Origin: Symsagittifera roscoffensis
Taxonomy: Eukaryota > Xenacoelomorpha > Acoela > Convolutidae
DNA: 64,000 nucleotides
Assembly: GCF_963678635.1 (NCBI RefSeq)
Contig: NC_087062.1
Location: 12,940,670-13,004,669, forward strand
Direction: 5' to 3'
Part shown: one piece after another, positions 31,401 through 40,658 of the stretch
Position numbering within the stretch: the stretch's first letter is position 1
Layout: each line of letters opens with the position of its first letter
Notes under the pieces: generated by a model
Database searches by the model: none
Seen by the model: only the letters and a program-made list of their open reading frames with translations
Told to the model about the DNA's origin: nothing
Position numbers and translations under genes: made by a program

Positions 31401-34400
31401 TCCGAGTCTTCATCCCATTCTTCACGCTCCCCGGACAATTTCCCTTCTCCGGTTTCGTCTTCTTCCATGAATCTGGACCACTCCCCGGACTCTTGATCTA
31501 GTCCCAGGTGTTCAACTTCTTCTCTGAATGTTACTTTCTTATCCCTGACTTTTGTCTGCTCCAGAATTTTGTCGGGGATTTTTTCAACTAGTGATCGCAC
31601 AACTTCCTTGCTATCAGTGATGCTTCCTTTTGAGACGTCAGTATTGTTCACTGTTTCTTCTCTCCGAAGTATGGTTAGTTCCGGTGCCTCCTGACCTTTC
31701 CCTTGGATCACGGGCTTGTCATCTGATAGTTTCTCAAGCAACCTCATTAAGTCTTCATCTATTCGGACCGTTCCCTCCTCTACCTGGATGAGATCATAAC
31801 CTTTTGCCTTGAGTGTTTCCCTCACGATCTTGGACTTGAGCATTATTCCTACCGGAATCCCTCTGCTTCTCTTCAAGATGGTCTTTTCAAGAGGCTCTTT
31901 CGGCAATTCGGGATGATCTTCAATCGGTTTGCCTGATTTGTCCAGCCATCTCGTGAGTGGAAGACTGTCGTACGTTTCTTTGTCCATAAAGGAGAAGCCG
32001 TCTTTGATCTCAGGTCTGTCCGCCTCTCTTTGTTCTTGCCTCTCGTAGAACTCCGTCTTCTTACTCAAGCTGTCAGCATTTTGATGTTTATCTCGTGTTC
32101 TGTGCTCAATTATCATGTTGTATCCATCCAAGCGAACTATCCACCTCCCAATATAGCTCTGGTCCATTGAGTACGTTTTCAGCCAGCTTAGTGCTCGGTT
32201 GTCGACTCGCAGCTTGAAGGGCTCACTGCCTAAGTATGCTCTGTATTTTTCGACAAAGGTGACCACCGCGAACATCTCTGCTTTCGGTGCTCCGTACTTC
32301 ATTTCTGTGTCACTTAGGACCTTGCTCCCGTATGCTATTGGTCTCAAGACTGTCTTCCCATTCCATTCTTGTTCTTGATGGAGAATCCCAGAAATAGCGA
32401 CTACTGATGCATCCGTGTCTAGCACGTACATCCCTTTCTCAGTCGGCATACCCAGTACTGGTGCCTCACACAGCTCTTTCTTTATTCTCTGGAATGACTC
32501 TTCTGCCGCGTTGTTCCACGTGAACTTCTTGCCCTTATGTCTCATTAATTGTTGCATCGGGTATACTTTGTCCGCATATCCCTTGATGAATTCTCTATAA
32601 TAGTTGGCGAAACCCAGGAAGCTCATCAGCTGGTGTTCCGTCTTCGGTGATTTCCAGGTTAGGACTGCTTCCACGGCGTCTGGGTCAGGTCTGATACCGT
32701 GTTTATCTACCATCCTGCCCAAGTATTTGATCGAGTCCTTGAGTATCTCGCACTTTGATGGTTTACACTTCAGCCCCGATCTTTTCATGCACGCGAACAC
32801 CTCGTCAAGCCTCTCGATGTGGTCTTCTAGTGTTGGCGTTGCTATTACCACGTCGTCCACGTAGCACATTACCAGGTTGCCGTACTTCTTCGTCACGCCT
32901 ATCAACGCGTGTGCCATCAGCCGCTGAAACGTGGCTGTTGCATTGCAGAGTCCAAACGGCATCCGTTTCCATTGAAACAGACCCAACTCACAGGCGAACC
33001 CTGTCTTGTCCCTGTCTTGCTTCCTTAATGGTACCTGCCAAAAGGCCGAGCCTAAATCAAGAGTCGTAAAAAATTTCGCATCACCTAACTTCGAGAGGCT
33101 CTCATCAATTCTAGGTATGGGATAGGCATCCTTTACCGTGACGGAGTTCAGGTATCGAAAGTCACAACAAAACCTTAACTGGTCGCCTTTCTTTTTGGCC
33201 ATCACTACTCCACACGCCCACGGTGACTTGGATGGTTCTATCATGTCATACTCTAGTAACGTTTCGATTTCTTTTCTACACGCGTCCGATTTGTGTGGGG
33301 TCATGCGCCTCGCCCCCTCCCTGTGTGGCACCGCGTTTTCCTCAAGTTCTATTTCATGTTCAACAAAATTACAACACCCGATATCCGCCTTATGCCTTGA
33401 AAAAACCTCCTCGTTCCGCTCTAGTACGTCCTTGATAGCTTCGAGCTGTTCATCTTTCAGTTTGCCCCTTAAATGTTCAATCTCCGGCAGAACCGGTTTA
33501 TCAGTTTGCATTTCATCTAGTGTGGGTCGCTCTGGAAAGTTCGAACAGCTCGAAAGCCCATCGTCCGTTTCTGACTTAAGTGATTTGATAAGACTTGAAG
33601 AATCTTTTATTCTCTGCAATCGTCTCAAGATACAAATTTTGTCCCTGTGATTAGGACAATCAACAACTTCATTTTGTTTTGAGTTTTCAATTGTTTCGTA
33701 TCGAGTTTTAACTGGTAAAGCATATCCCAGCTTCCTCCCTCTCTGTATCGTGATCGGTATATCAAGGGTATTCAACAAGACACTGACGCAGAGGCCGCTC
33801 TTCGTTATCGAAAATGATCTTCCTAAAACAGCAGCGCTTTGACTATTGGGATTCGGAACTATACACACTTGCTTGTTGTCACTTAGTTCATTATAATTTT
33901 TCATCCTCAAGCTTACGATTGCCGCTTCATTAGCTTTTAACCTCACTCTCCTACTCAAGAATACCGGTGCTTTGTTTTCATTCGCCATTATTAAATTTAC
34001 CGGTTTGATTGCGTACCTCCTATCCGGGTTCCGTATCCTGAACATTGCATTATTTAGATCAATCGTTACGTCGAAATTCCTGATGAAGTCTCTGCCCAAA
34101 ATGAATTGGTCAGATTCATCTAGGTTTTCTACCACGATGAAGCTCATCCACAGGTTACGTTCCCCCAAATTGAGGGCTATTATCGGCGTCCTGCCCAGCA
34201 CCCGTAGGGCCCCTTTGTTTGCAGCTGACAGCCGTATTCTCGAGTCTATCAAGTCACCTTTGTCAAAGCCCATCTTTTCCCATGTTTCGATTGGTATGAC
34301 GCTCAAGACTGCTCCCGTGTCAAGTAATCCACGCAACTGAGTCTTTTTGCCATTTATGTCTAGCACGTGCCCTGTCACGTCTGCTTCCGTCCCGATGTGC

Positions 34401-36874
34401 ATTGCATCTTCTTCAAGCATGGCACAGTGTCCGATCGATCTTACTTTCAACTCTTCTTTCCCTACATAGATTTGTCCAATTAGGTCTTCGTCGCATGTTA
34501 TCATCGTCTTGGTATAGATGTTGATTCCATCTATATTTAGCATGACCTCGTGTGGACCATAAGCTTCAGTGTACCTATTATCAACACGTACCGATTTGCT
34601 GCCCCCTCTCGTGAGTAGTGCCCTGAGCGCTCTAGAAGTCGTTTGTGGACTTATTCCACTCAAGTAGTCTGCATACACGTCAATGTGCATTATCGTCTGG
34701 TCGCTCGGCTCGCTCAAGTTTCTGGTTACCTCGTGTCCGCCCACTGTGATTATCGACATTATTCTTGCTCCGATTTTCGATATTCCAAAAGGTTTACCTG
34801 TCACCATTTTCACGGTGTTACAATTCCCGGTCTTCATTGAGCCCGTTCTAGCCTCTGGTATTGAGTTCGATCCGGTTAATGCTCCGTTAAAATTCTGTCT
34901 TTCGATCTCCAACTTTAGTCGTTGCTCTATTTCTTTCGCAGCCAGATCTTGTTTCACTTTGGCAATTGCTTCCGTCGCCGCTTTCTCATAATTTATCTCT
35001 AGAGAGCTTCCGGCCGCGGACTCTAACGCACCGCTAACATGTGTCACAGCTTTCACTGTCTTCGTCGGCAATTCGGTGTTTGGTGCCCCCAAGTTCCTAG
35101 ATTCAAACTCGTTTTGCCTGTTCCGCTGATTCTGCACCGCCGCTAATGCCAACTTATGTTTGGGGTGATTCTGGTCCTTGACCGCTTCCCAGAACAAGGG
35201 ACAATCCATTCTGAAGTGCCCCTCCTGGTTACAGAAGAAGCATCTGGCGCCTATCTTGATGATTAAGCCATTATAGTACTCGTGTTCCTCCATCTGGCTC
35301 ATATCCTCTTCATCCGGTGCATAACCTAGGCTCTTCATGCCTTGTTTGTACGTTGTGCAGTCAGCCACATGATGATCCGCTGACCCGCAGTTCGCGCATG
35401 ATCTGCGCTTGTCCATATCATCTCTAGGTTTGTACCATGATGACCTCTGGGGTTGGCTTCCCCCTTGCGTGTTCCTGTTTTCGGAATATGAGTACTTCTT
35501 AGGTTTCATCAGCATGTATTCTCTTGTTTTCTGTCTCATTTCTTCTGGGGTGGGTGCGCTGTCCTTCGACAATGTGTAGTATGTTGCTAACATTGTCCTT
35601 AAGTCATCACTTTTCACCCCATCGATGAACTTCGAGGCAATGCTAAAGTTCCGTCTATTTGTCGACTCCTCTGGGTCACTCCTCCTTCTCAAGCTCTCGA
35701 TGTCATCTAGGAACCGATCTATTGACTCGTCGTCCCTCTGCCTTCTCTTTTCAAATCGCATCATCGCTTGGTGACCCTTCATGCCTGACCCGAACCGATT
35801 CAGCAATATCTCGAAGATCTTGTCCGCGGTGTCGCGTTCTTCCTCCTTCTTTGCGACCACGCATTTTAATGCCGTTCCTTCCAAGTTGCTCAGTATGGCT
35901 GTACATGCTTGTCTTTCGTCACTCAAGTTATCTTGTTCTAGATGTAATCTCATCACTTCCACCCAAGTGTCAATGCATCCATCGGAGTCGTCCTTGAATT
36001 CTTTTGGCTTCTTGAATGTCTTTCTTGATTTTCCCTCTCTCCTGTCGCTCGAGTCAGTGTTCCTCGTGGCGAAGGCCTCTAGAGTCCTGTTCATCATCTC
36101 CCAAGTGCTGGCCCATGTCATAGCATCCGGTCCTGTGTTGCTGTTAGCTGTTGAATCTCCCGGAGCAGTCGTTGTGTTCGACGTTCCATTCTTCATTATT
36201 GTTTTCGCAGCTGTTGGTGCTATGCTTATCGCATCCCTGGTTAAGGGCAACGGTGTCGATTGTCGTTTGTTCCTTTGTGGTTCTGCAAAGTCAACTCTGG
36301 TGCCTTGCGTACGATCCGCTGCCGGTCTTTCTTGTGGAGTAGAACCTCTCAAGATTGCATCCAACTTTGCCTGTATTTCACACGAACTCTCGGCTTGACT
36401 CCTGCTCATTGTGTCCATTCTCCTTTCCAGGCTCTCTAATTGGCTGTTGACATCATCATATCGGTTCTTCAACTGTTGCATGTCTGTTTTGATGTTCTTT
36501 TCTCGTTCTTCATTGGTGGCTTCTACCTTATCTGACATTTCCTTGAGTCTCTCATCTGTTGCCTTAGCTAGGTTAAAATAACTGTCTAGATACTCGTGCT
36601 TGTTGTATCTTATCTCCTTTTTTATCACCTCTCTGTCTTCTTCACTGTGCTTAAGTCTTTTGTCAATCTGATTTAATTTCGCCAACAAGTCACCCAGCTC
36701 AATGGTAGTCTCTTCATGGTCAGCTGTCGGTCTCTCTTCGGCCGTAGCCTCTGCTTTAGCTTGTTCCTCTCTTGGATTGGCTTCTGAGGTCTTCGTGCTC
36801 ACTGTCCCAAACGTTCGTGCTCTTTCTGCTTTTGGTTCTTCAGTCACGTTTTCTTTTGTTTTTATTCCGAACAT
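28481..36874 (-). CDS. gag-pol polyprotein of element A with C-terminal macro-like domain
   Basis: 2797 codons in one frame from ATG 36874. A coiled coil (about 55-175) is followed by a retrotransposon gag domain (about 285-460) and two CX2CX4HX4C zinc knuckles (493-506 and 545-558). Then come an aspartic protease (LLDTGA, Asp 852; later LGRDF), RT with YVDD at 1338-1341, and RNase H (DTDAS at 1486). Integrase has an HHCC zinc region and DDE residues D2094, D2153, E2189 (D-58-D-35-E), plus a GPF module (KWRGPF). About 600 residues follow, ending in a macro-like domain at about 2640-2797. Gag and Pol are not separated by a stop or shift. The ATG overlaps the stop of a small upstream ORF (TAATG). 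It is intact, and catalytic residues are present except those of the macro domain. Confidence 0.95.
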   Translation of the reverse strand: MFGIKTKENVTEEPKAERARTFGTVSTKTSEANPREEQAKAEATAEERPTADHEETTIELGDLLAKLNQIDKRLKHSEEDREVIKKEIRYNKHEYLDSYFNLAKATDERLKEMSDKVEATNEEREKNIKTDMQQLKNRYDDVNSQLESLERRMDTMSRSQAESSCEIQAKLDAILRGSTPQERPAADRTQGTRVDFAEPQRNKRQSTPLPLTRDAISIAPTAAKTIMKNGTSNTTTAPGDSTANSNTGPDAMTWASTWEMMNRTLEAFATRNTDSSDRREGKSRKTFKKPKEFKDDSDGCIDTWVEVMRLHLEQDNLSDERQACTAILSNLEGTALKCVVAKKEEERDTADKIFEILLNRFGSGMKGHQAMMRFEKRRQRDDESIDRFLDDIESLRRRSDPEESTNRRNFSIASKFIDGVKSDDLRTMLATYYTLSKDSAPTPEEMRQKTREYMLMKPKKYSYSENRNTQGGSQPQRSSWYKPRDDMDKRRSCANCGSADHHVADCTTYKQGMKSLGYAPDEEDMSQMEEHEYYNGLIIKIGARCFFCNQEGHFRMDCPLFWEAVKDQNHPKHKLALAAVQNQRNRQNEFESRNLGAPNTELPTKTVKAVTHVSGALESAAGSSLEINYEKAATEAIAKVKQDLAAKEIEQRLKLEIERQNFNGALTGSNSIPEARTGSMKTGNCNTVKMVTGKPFGISKIGARIMSIITVGGHEVTRNLSEPSDQTIMHIDVYADYLSGISPQTTSRALRALLTRGGSKSVRVDNRYTEAYGPHEVMLNIDGINIYTKTMITCDEDLIGQIYVGKEELKVRSIGHCAMLEEDAMHIGTEADVTGHVLDINGKKTQLRGLLDTGAVLSVIPIETWEKMGFDKGDLIDSRIRLSAANKGALRVLGRTPIIALNLGERNLWMSFIVVENLDESDQFILGRDFIRNFDVTIDLNNAMFRIRNPDRRYAIKPVNLIMANENKAPVFLSRRVRLKANEAAIVSLRMKNYNELSDNKQVCIVPNPNSQSAAVLGRSFSITKSGLCVSVLLNTLDIPITIQRGRKLGYALPVKTRYETIENSKQNEVVDCPNHRDKICILRRLQRIKDSSSLIKSLKSETDDGLSSCSNFPERPTLDEMQTDKPVLPEIEHLRGKLKDEQLEAIKDVLERNEEVFSRHKADIGCCNFVEHEIELEENAVPHREGARRMTPHKSDACRKEIETLLEYDMIEPSKSPWACGVVMAKKKGDQLRFCCDFRYLNSVTVKDAYPIPRIDESLSKLGDAKFFTTLDLGSAFWQVPLRKQDRDKTGFACELGLFQWKRMPFGLCNATATFQRLMAHALIGVTKKYGNLVMCYVDDVVIATPTLEDHIERLDEVFACMKRSGLKCKPSKCEILKDSIKYLGRMVDKHGIRPDPDAVEAVLTWKSPKTEHQLMSFLGFANYYREFIKGYADKVYPMQQLMRHKGKKFTWNNAAEESFQRIKKELCEAPVLGMPTEKGMYVLDTDASVVAISGILHQEQEWNGKTVLRPIAYGSKVLSDTEMKYGAPKAEMFAVVTFVEKYRAYLGSEPFKLRVDNRALSWLKTYSMDQSYIGRWIVRLDGYNMIIEHRTRDKHQNADSLSKKTEFYERQEQREADRPEIKDGFSFMDKETYDSLPLTRWLDKSGKPIEDHPELPKEPLEKTILKRSRGIPVGIMLKSKIVRETLKAKGYDLIQVEEGTVRIDEDLMRLLEKLSDDKPVIQGKGQEAPELTILRREETVNNTDVSKGSITDSKEVVRSLVEKIPDKILEQTKVRDKKVTFREEVEHLGLDQESGEWSRFMEEDETGEGKLSGEREEWDEDSDESSEDQDSLCMILAEEKIRQHDRGLQTDPSSGTYNLEIQEVRGGEELEKIAVSRKPLRELSCNSNVRTNLVPEDDMKIVKRMICVKLSDDIHNPGEMNGQIMALKEHVKARYRLSDLIRAQRNDKMTSNLSKWIHSGVKEKGELEEDSYKILSQFYKEKRDLLYHTAEGVVACKRRDEEKILHKHNLIILPQLYQTEVLFRSHDQMGHQGIDKVQQRILHRFDWPGMRKACERWVNACLACLQVKDPRKMKFPLKSVESSEFNEVVQIDHQKICMTESGYNQILVIIDHFTKLAEAVPCQTASAEETCDHLITHWISRYGCPMTFQSDNGKAFVGDLTKELMKRSHIAQAHSTTYHPQTNGLVERQNRTLVNMLRVYCSRYMTDWDKYLPQVVGAYNSTQHSTTGISPFMMLTGRERAMPITFFYPEYEGKRTSPQAYVKEAIKRQQELNELCRRNTAQAQMRQRKKYDEKILRAKPYEVGQNVWVFQNVIPPKGTKKLLKKWRGPFMITEVHQQGRFYRLSTGRAAHYENLKPHVPSPEDWCLPKDMEGLEYLVVKPACEVNEKGTREKNDGNENLSLDDNEKIEVESDAGSFVEEDWNDPEQNEVPKWMEPDRPTPPETRTGNRKRTGMRYNRYGDDFLIDKIQPDKLGDELLSAGELEAGEEWQVIDDGGHYPQDDYSTPELETDLEQSEIERRENTNLRILEWMRDVKDESREGQSIQQIDVSAANYMKTEDPLFGWTATDRPLDIPKDNSDPTTSTGTSINIFVRGVGVGLTHTENLMIKKLKEVRETSGLELEEEEPEPTIGRNFKTKFEIPNEYSENIMITDSDFILSNRTSAICITADMSFKSRLEADFKREYQNVEFLFRQRPGLGGMAALPPSVAQVPGKYLCFLVTRVNDRNTIDPEHVILALTRLRDFMIERGIVEVSMPVYDPNRGKLSSRELYAILHVVFAETEIMVHLHKKYYLSIA

Positions 36875-36999
36875 TAGTCTTCTTTCACCGTTTCTTCGGT
36901 GTTGCCTATTGCATCTTCCGCGTCATCTATCGGTGAGAACTCTATGGGTTTCTGGTTCGGTTCCTCTGCATTGGGCATTGGAGTTGACTCTGTCGCCAT
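36874..36999 (-). CDS. small acidic ORF overlapping the gag start
   Basis: 41 codons from the ATG at 36999, beginning MATESTPMPNAEEPN. Its TAA stop shares one base with the gag ATG (TAATG). The frame stays open upstream for about another 37 codons without an ATG, and ends inside the inverted repeat at about 37110. It could be a remnant of a longer 5' ORF cut by the rearrangement. It could also be a short leader peptide allowing reinitiation at gag. Confidence 0.45.
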   Translation of the reverse strand: MATESTPMPNAEEPNQKPIEFSPIDDAEDAIGNTEETVKED

Positions 37000-37020
37000 C
37001 TTCCTTGTTTCATCCACACT

Positions 37021-37128
37021 TTGATCGGGTGTCTCTAGATCAATCTCGATGGTGGGTTCTACTCGCTCCCCTTCCGTGCCCTCTTTCGCCCGGAAGGGGA
37101 GCGAGTAGAACTAGAGACACCCGATCAA
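37021..37128. repeat. long interrupted inverted repeat in the element A leader
   Basis: 37021-37038 and 37056-37076 are the reverse complement of 37111-37128 and 37091-37111. That gives 18 plus 21 paired bases, a 14-base loop (37077-37090) and a 17-base insert on one side. The RNA would fold into a long stem about 150-250 nt upstream of the gag ATG. It looks like a foldback duplication. Confidence 0.9.
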
Positions 37129-37133
37129 GGTGT

Positions 37134-37181
37134 CAGAGCCGCGGGCACTACTGTCCCAAGACCAACGTGCCCGCGGCTCTG
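37134..37181. repeat. perfect 15-bp GC-rich hairpin
   Basis: CAGAGCCGCGGGCAC at 37134-37148 pairs perfectly with 37167-37181 around an 18-base loop. The loop contains ACTGTCCCAAGACC, which is the repeat unit of the minisatellite at 37611-38240. Confidence 0.9.
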
Positions 37182-37610
37182 TTCTCCGCTGTACTCCTTG
37201 TGCTGACCATGTTAACTGAAAAGTTCGTCTTCGTTATCTTTGGGCCCGTTGATGTCGTTCCGCGCAGCGATGAATTATATTTCGTGTTTGATCCACTTGA
37301 CCTTTTTTCGAGCACCGGTACCCTACTCCGCCTCATTATTTCTATTTACAACTGCTTCTATTTACAATTTTATTATATACACGATTCTATTCTAAGGGTA
37401 AAAAAAATATTTTTTGTGGTAACAAATTCTGTACAACGTGTTAAAAACCTTATCCAATTCTCTTTCTAAAACCTCCGAAAAATTTTCCTTAATTTGGTCT
37501 TAACCCTACCTATTTCGATTTGTCTTATTCTGTCTTAAAACGCACTTGTTGTAATTTGACTTCAATTTCTATACCGTCCCAAGACTATTCGTCACTATCA
37601 CAGTACTCTC
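37182..37610. other. element A leader, no gene seen
   Basis: Non-coding and T-rich in part. I see no domain, and the frames here are not supported. Confidence 0.5.
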
Positions 37611-38240
37611 CGTTAGTGTCCTAAGACCCTTGTACCAAGACCACTGTTCCAAGACTACTGTCCCAAGACTAGTGTCCCAAGACTACTGTCCCAAGACCAG
37701 TGTCCCAAGGCTAGTGTCCCAAGACTACTGTCCCAAGGCTAGTGTCCCGAGGCTGGTGTCCCAAGACTAGTGTCCCAAGACTAGTGTCCCAAGGGTAGTG
37801 TCCCAAGACCAGTGTCCCAAGGCTGGTGTCCCAAGACTAGTGTCCCAAGACTAGTGTCCCAAGACCACTGTCCCAAGACTGTCCCAAGACCACTGTCCCA
37901 AGACCCTGTCCCAAGACCACTGTCCCAAGACCCCTGTCCCAAGACCCTGTCCCAAGACCACTGTCCCAAGACCCTGTCCCAAGACCCTGTCCCAAGACCC
38001 TGTCCCAAGACCACTGTCCCAAGACCACTGTCCCAAGACCCTGTCCCAAGACCACTGTCCCAAGACCCTGTCCCAAGACCCTGTCCCAAGACCACTGTCC
38101 CAAGACCACTGTCCCAAGACCCTGTCCCAAGACCACTGTCCCAAGACCCTGTCCCAAGACCACTGTCCCAAGACCCTGTCCCAAGACCACTATCCCAAGA
38201 CTGCTCTGTCCCAAGACTTCTTCGGTCTTGTCCCAATACT
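37611..38240. repeat. 13-15-bp minisatellite, about 42 units
   Basis: Units of (A)CTGTCCCAAGACC and the variant AGTGTCCCAAGACT are arrayed for about 630 bp. The left part is more varied (ACTAGTGTCCCAAGA types); the right part is homogenised. The array is open in frames on both strands simply because of its composition, and these frames are not genes. It lies in the transcribed leader between the 5' LTR and gag. Confidence 0.95.
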
Positions 38241-39054
38241 CGTCACGGAGTGTCTTCCTCGTTGTAGGGTCTTCTTGAACCACCGTACCTTGTACCACCA
38301 CTCAAGCTCTAGTAAAATTTTCCCAAAAACCCTCTCTTAAAAGCCAAATGCTGACCCCCCTCTTCTTTTTGGTTGTTTCTATTTCAATGTAGGTGCGCAG
38401 GTATCTTGTGATCACCTGTTCGTATAAAACCAAACACAAATCCTCAATAAAATGCAACAAAAATTTTAAGTAAGAAAAATAATAAAAACAGAAAAATGAG
38501 CCCACCTAAAATTTAAAGGTGACCAATGTCTACCTTTCGTCTAAAAAAAATGTCTGGTACCTAATTGCCACGCGTTTTCCTCCCCCCACTAGTGATCTTA
38601 TGGGGTATCACAAAAGCTGTCTATATCCGGTCCCCCCTACCAAACCAACCAGCGTACCAGTCTTAACTCGAGTTGAATTTTGGATCTCCACCTAATATTA
38701 CCAACGCGTGTTAATTTCTAATGTAACTAAGTCAACGATGTCGACTAATTAGTTACTCTAATTTCCCCCTTTTTACAATTTACAACCGCCAACCTCTAAC
38801 TTAACCAGTCCCCCTTCTAACCTCCCCCCTTTCTAGCCCCCCTTCTTAAGCCTAAAAATTACTTTAAGCGCCGGGTGCTAAACCTCTCAAGAGAAAACCG
38901 TAGACCTGTTTCCAGGCCTGCTCAAGTAAAAACGTTCCTCAAAACTGGGGGATTTCGCTTATCCAATTTTACACTTATCTCCTATAATGTAATGTGGATT
39001 CTAACGATACCCGTTCTGCCCAACTTGAGAACTCGAGAATTGCCAAATCCTTCT
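38241..39054. other. element A leader, no gene seen
   Basis: Non-coding, with pyrimidine-rich tracts on the plus strand (several runs of CCCCCT). I see no domain or RNA gene. Confidence 0.5.
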
Positions 39055-39255
39055 TGGCTGCTTTCCCAATCGACTGGTCACCTGTTCCAGTCCAGTCTCC
39101 TATTGGTTCAGCCAAGTGTCCCTGAACCACTTTCCCACTCGGCTGGTCACCTCTTCCAGTCAAGTCTCCTATTGGTTCAGCTCAAGTGTCCCTGAACCAC
39201 TTTCCCACTCGGCTGGTCACCTCTTCCAGTCAAGTCTCCTATTGGTCCAGCTAAG
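39055..39255. repeat. 70-bp tandem repeat, three copies
   Basis: TTTCCCAMTCGRCTGGTCACC begins at 39062, 39131 and 39201, and each copy contains CCTATTGGTTCAGC or a close variant. The period is 69-70 bp; copies 2 and 3 are nearly identical. Confidence 0.9.
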
Positions 39256-39743
39256 TTCCAAGCTATCTGAAAACCCTTGACAACGCCCCACTTCGGGCAC
39301 TTTATTCAGTTTACTGGTTTAAATTGCTAGGTTGATCGAAACGATCGAACTTGTAAAACAGTATGGGTATACTATTTAATTAATATAAAGGTTTGATCCA
39401 ACTAATCTGGTGTCAAAGTCACTGTCTTTTTTCGTTTTATGGTTTTTGTTCCTTTTTCTATTCTTTTTTGGTTTTTGTTTTGCTTTTTGTCTTTTTGCTC
39501 GTGTTTTTGTCCCCCTAGTTGCCGCCCTTTACTCGGTTAGCTAAGCCTCGTTCGGAGAGCGTACCAGGAAATTTTCTCGAGTTTTCTTAAAAAGCTATCA
39601 CGGTACAACCGGAAGGTTTGCACGTTCCTGTCGAACCGTACCGCCGGTACTCTAGAATGGGCATTCAGCCCGAAGCTGTCTCAAGTGGGTTCGACTCCGT
39701 AGTCTTGATGTCGTAAACACCCAGGAGCGCCATAAAAACACTA
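39256..39743 (-). promoter_or_regulatory. 5' leader start with candidate primer-binding site
   Basis: On the minus strand the 5' LTR is followed by an 11-base spacer and then TGGCGCTCCTGGGTG (about 39732-39718). This starts with the TGG expected for pairing with a tRNA CCA end. I cannot say which tRNA. The rest is non-coding. Confidence 0.4.
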
Positions 39744-40658
39744 TGTAACATTCGTCTACTGCAGTCACACATGAGGCTTAAGAAAAATAGGCCCTATAAC
39801 CACTGGCTCAAGGGTCAGGGACACTATCTCTTGTGTTTTTCTACCTCAAGAACGGTCGGAGCCAGTTCGGTTCGCTTGTGACATGAGACTACGACCCGTT
39901 ACAGCTTAAAGGCTACTACTAAAATATCCCCCCACTCTAGAATTAGAAACGTCCCCATACTTAGGTCTCTAGATACCCAAAATACATGAACGCCGTTAAA
40001 AACCGGGTTGGAACAATCCGTTAAGTTACTTTTTATTAGACAGTGGAACTTTGATCCATTTCAGATGGATCAACCTAAAACTCGCCTTACCTCAACATAA
40101 CAATTATAAAACACACTCTAGAATTTAAATTAAGTACTCACATTGTAGCACGCTCAAGAACCAGGAAGTAAATAAGTCGGTAAACAACTCAAGAATTAAT
40201 AAAGTAACTAATATGAGTTTAATGTTAGTCAGTTTCAACAACAAGAACAAGTTTTTACTCTAGACTGCAAGTTCTCGTGAACCATTGGGACACTCTAGCT
40301 GTCCACCTTTCCACCGAAGGTTCACTCTGGTCCAGTCAAGAATAGTATTCCAATCGTAATAATCAAACTCGAGGGAATGCTCTCGTCTCTGTCACAGATG
40401 GGACAGCTCTACTCTCGATTATTATAGTGATGGAAATTGCGAATAGCAATTTCCTACTGTTTTTTCTTGCGACTTTCCCGCGTGTGTGTCTTAATCGTTC
40501 TGAAATTGTTCTGATCTCTTTTTCTGATTTTCAGTTCTCGCGAGAAAATCGTGCATGACAGGTTCCATTCGAAACTTTGAAAAATTAAATTTCACTCCAA
40601 AATCAAGTGTTTTTTGCTTCTCTCAAGGTCAAACTTCCAAATATGACCGACTGGCACA
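39744..40658 (-). repeat. element A 5' LTR
   Basis: This 915-bp copy is almost identical to 17732-18646. On the transcribed minus strand it begins TGTGCCAGTCGG and ends AATGTTACA. The promoter and polyadenylation signals should lie here, but I could not place them with confidence. Confidence 0.95.

Larger units (their letters stand above)
17732..40658 (-). mobile_element. element A: 22.9-kb Ty3-type LTR retrotransposon with giant second ORF
   Basis: It is bounded by two 915-bp LTRs that start TGT and end ACA and differ by about one base as far as I could compare. On the minus strand the order is 5' LTR (40658-39744), 2.7-kb leader, gag-pol (36874-28481), 523-bp spacer, giant ORF2 (27957-19078), 430 bp with the polypurine tract, then the 3' LTR. 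The pol order protease, RT, RNase H, integrase places it in the Ty3/Gypsy group. Most Ty3 elements are 5-10 kb, so it is exceptionally large. No 5-bp target duplication is visible: the left flank ends TCTTT and the right flank begins TTTTC. Both giant ORFs are uninterrupted. Confidence 0.93.

Noticed and set aside
20262-36398. Many plus-strand frames opposite gag-pol and ORF2, some above 200 codons
   Set aside because: They mirror the minus-strand coding regions, are Ser/Pro-rich and show no domains.
37781-38301. Several long open frames on both strands rich in Pro-Arg-Ser or Trp-Asp-Gly
   Set aside because: They are translations of the 13-15-bp minisatellite and stay open only because of its composition.
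39655-39735. Possible tRNA, because of GGGTTCGACTCC
   Set aside because: The T-arm stem does not pair and no acceptor or D arm could be drawn; at most a primer-binding site lies nearby.
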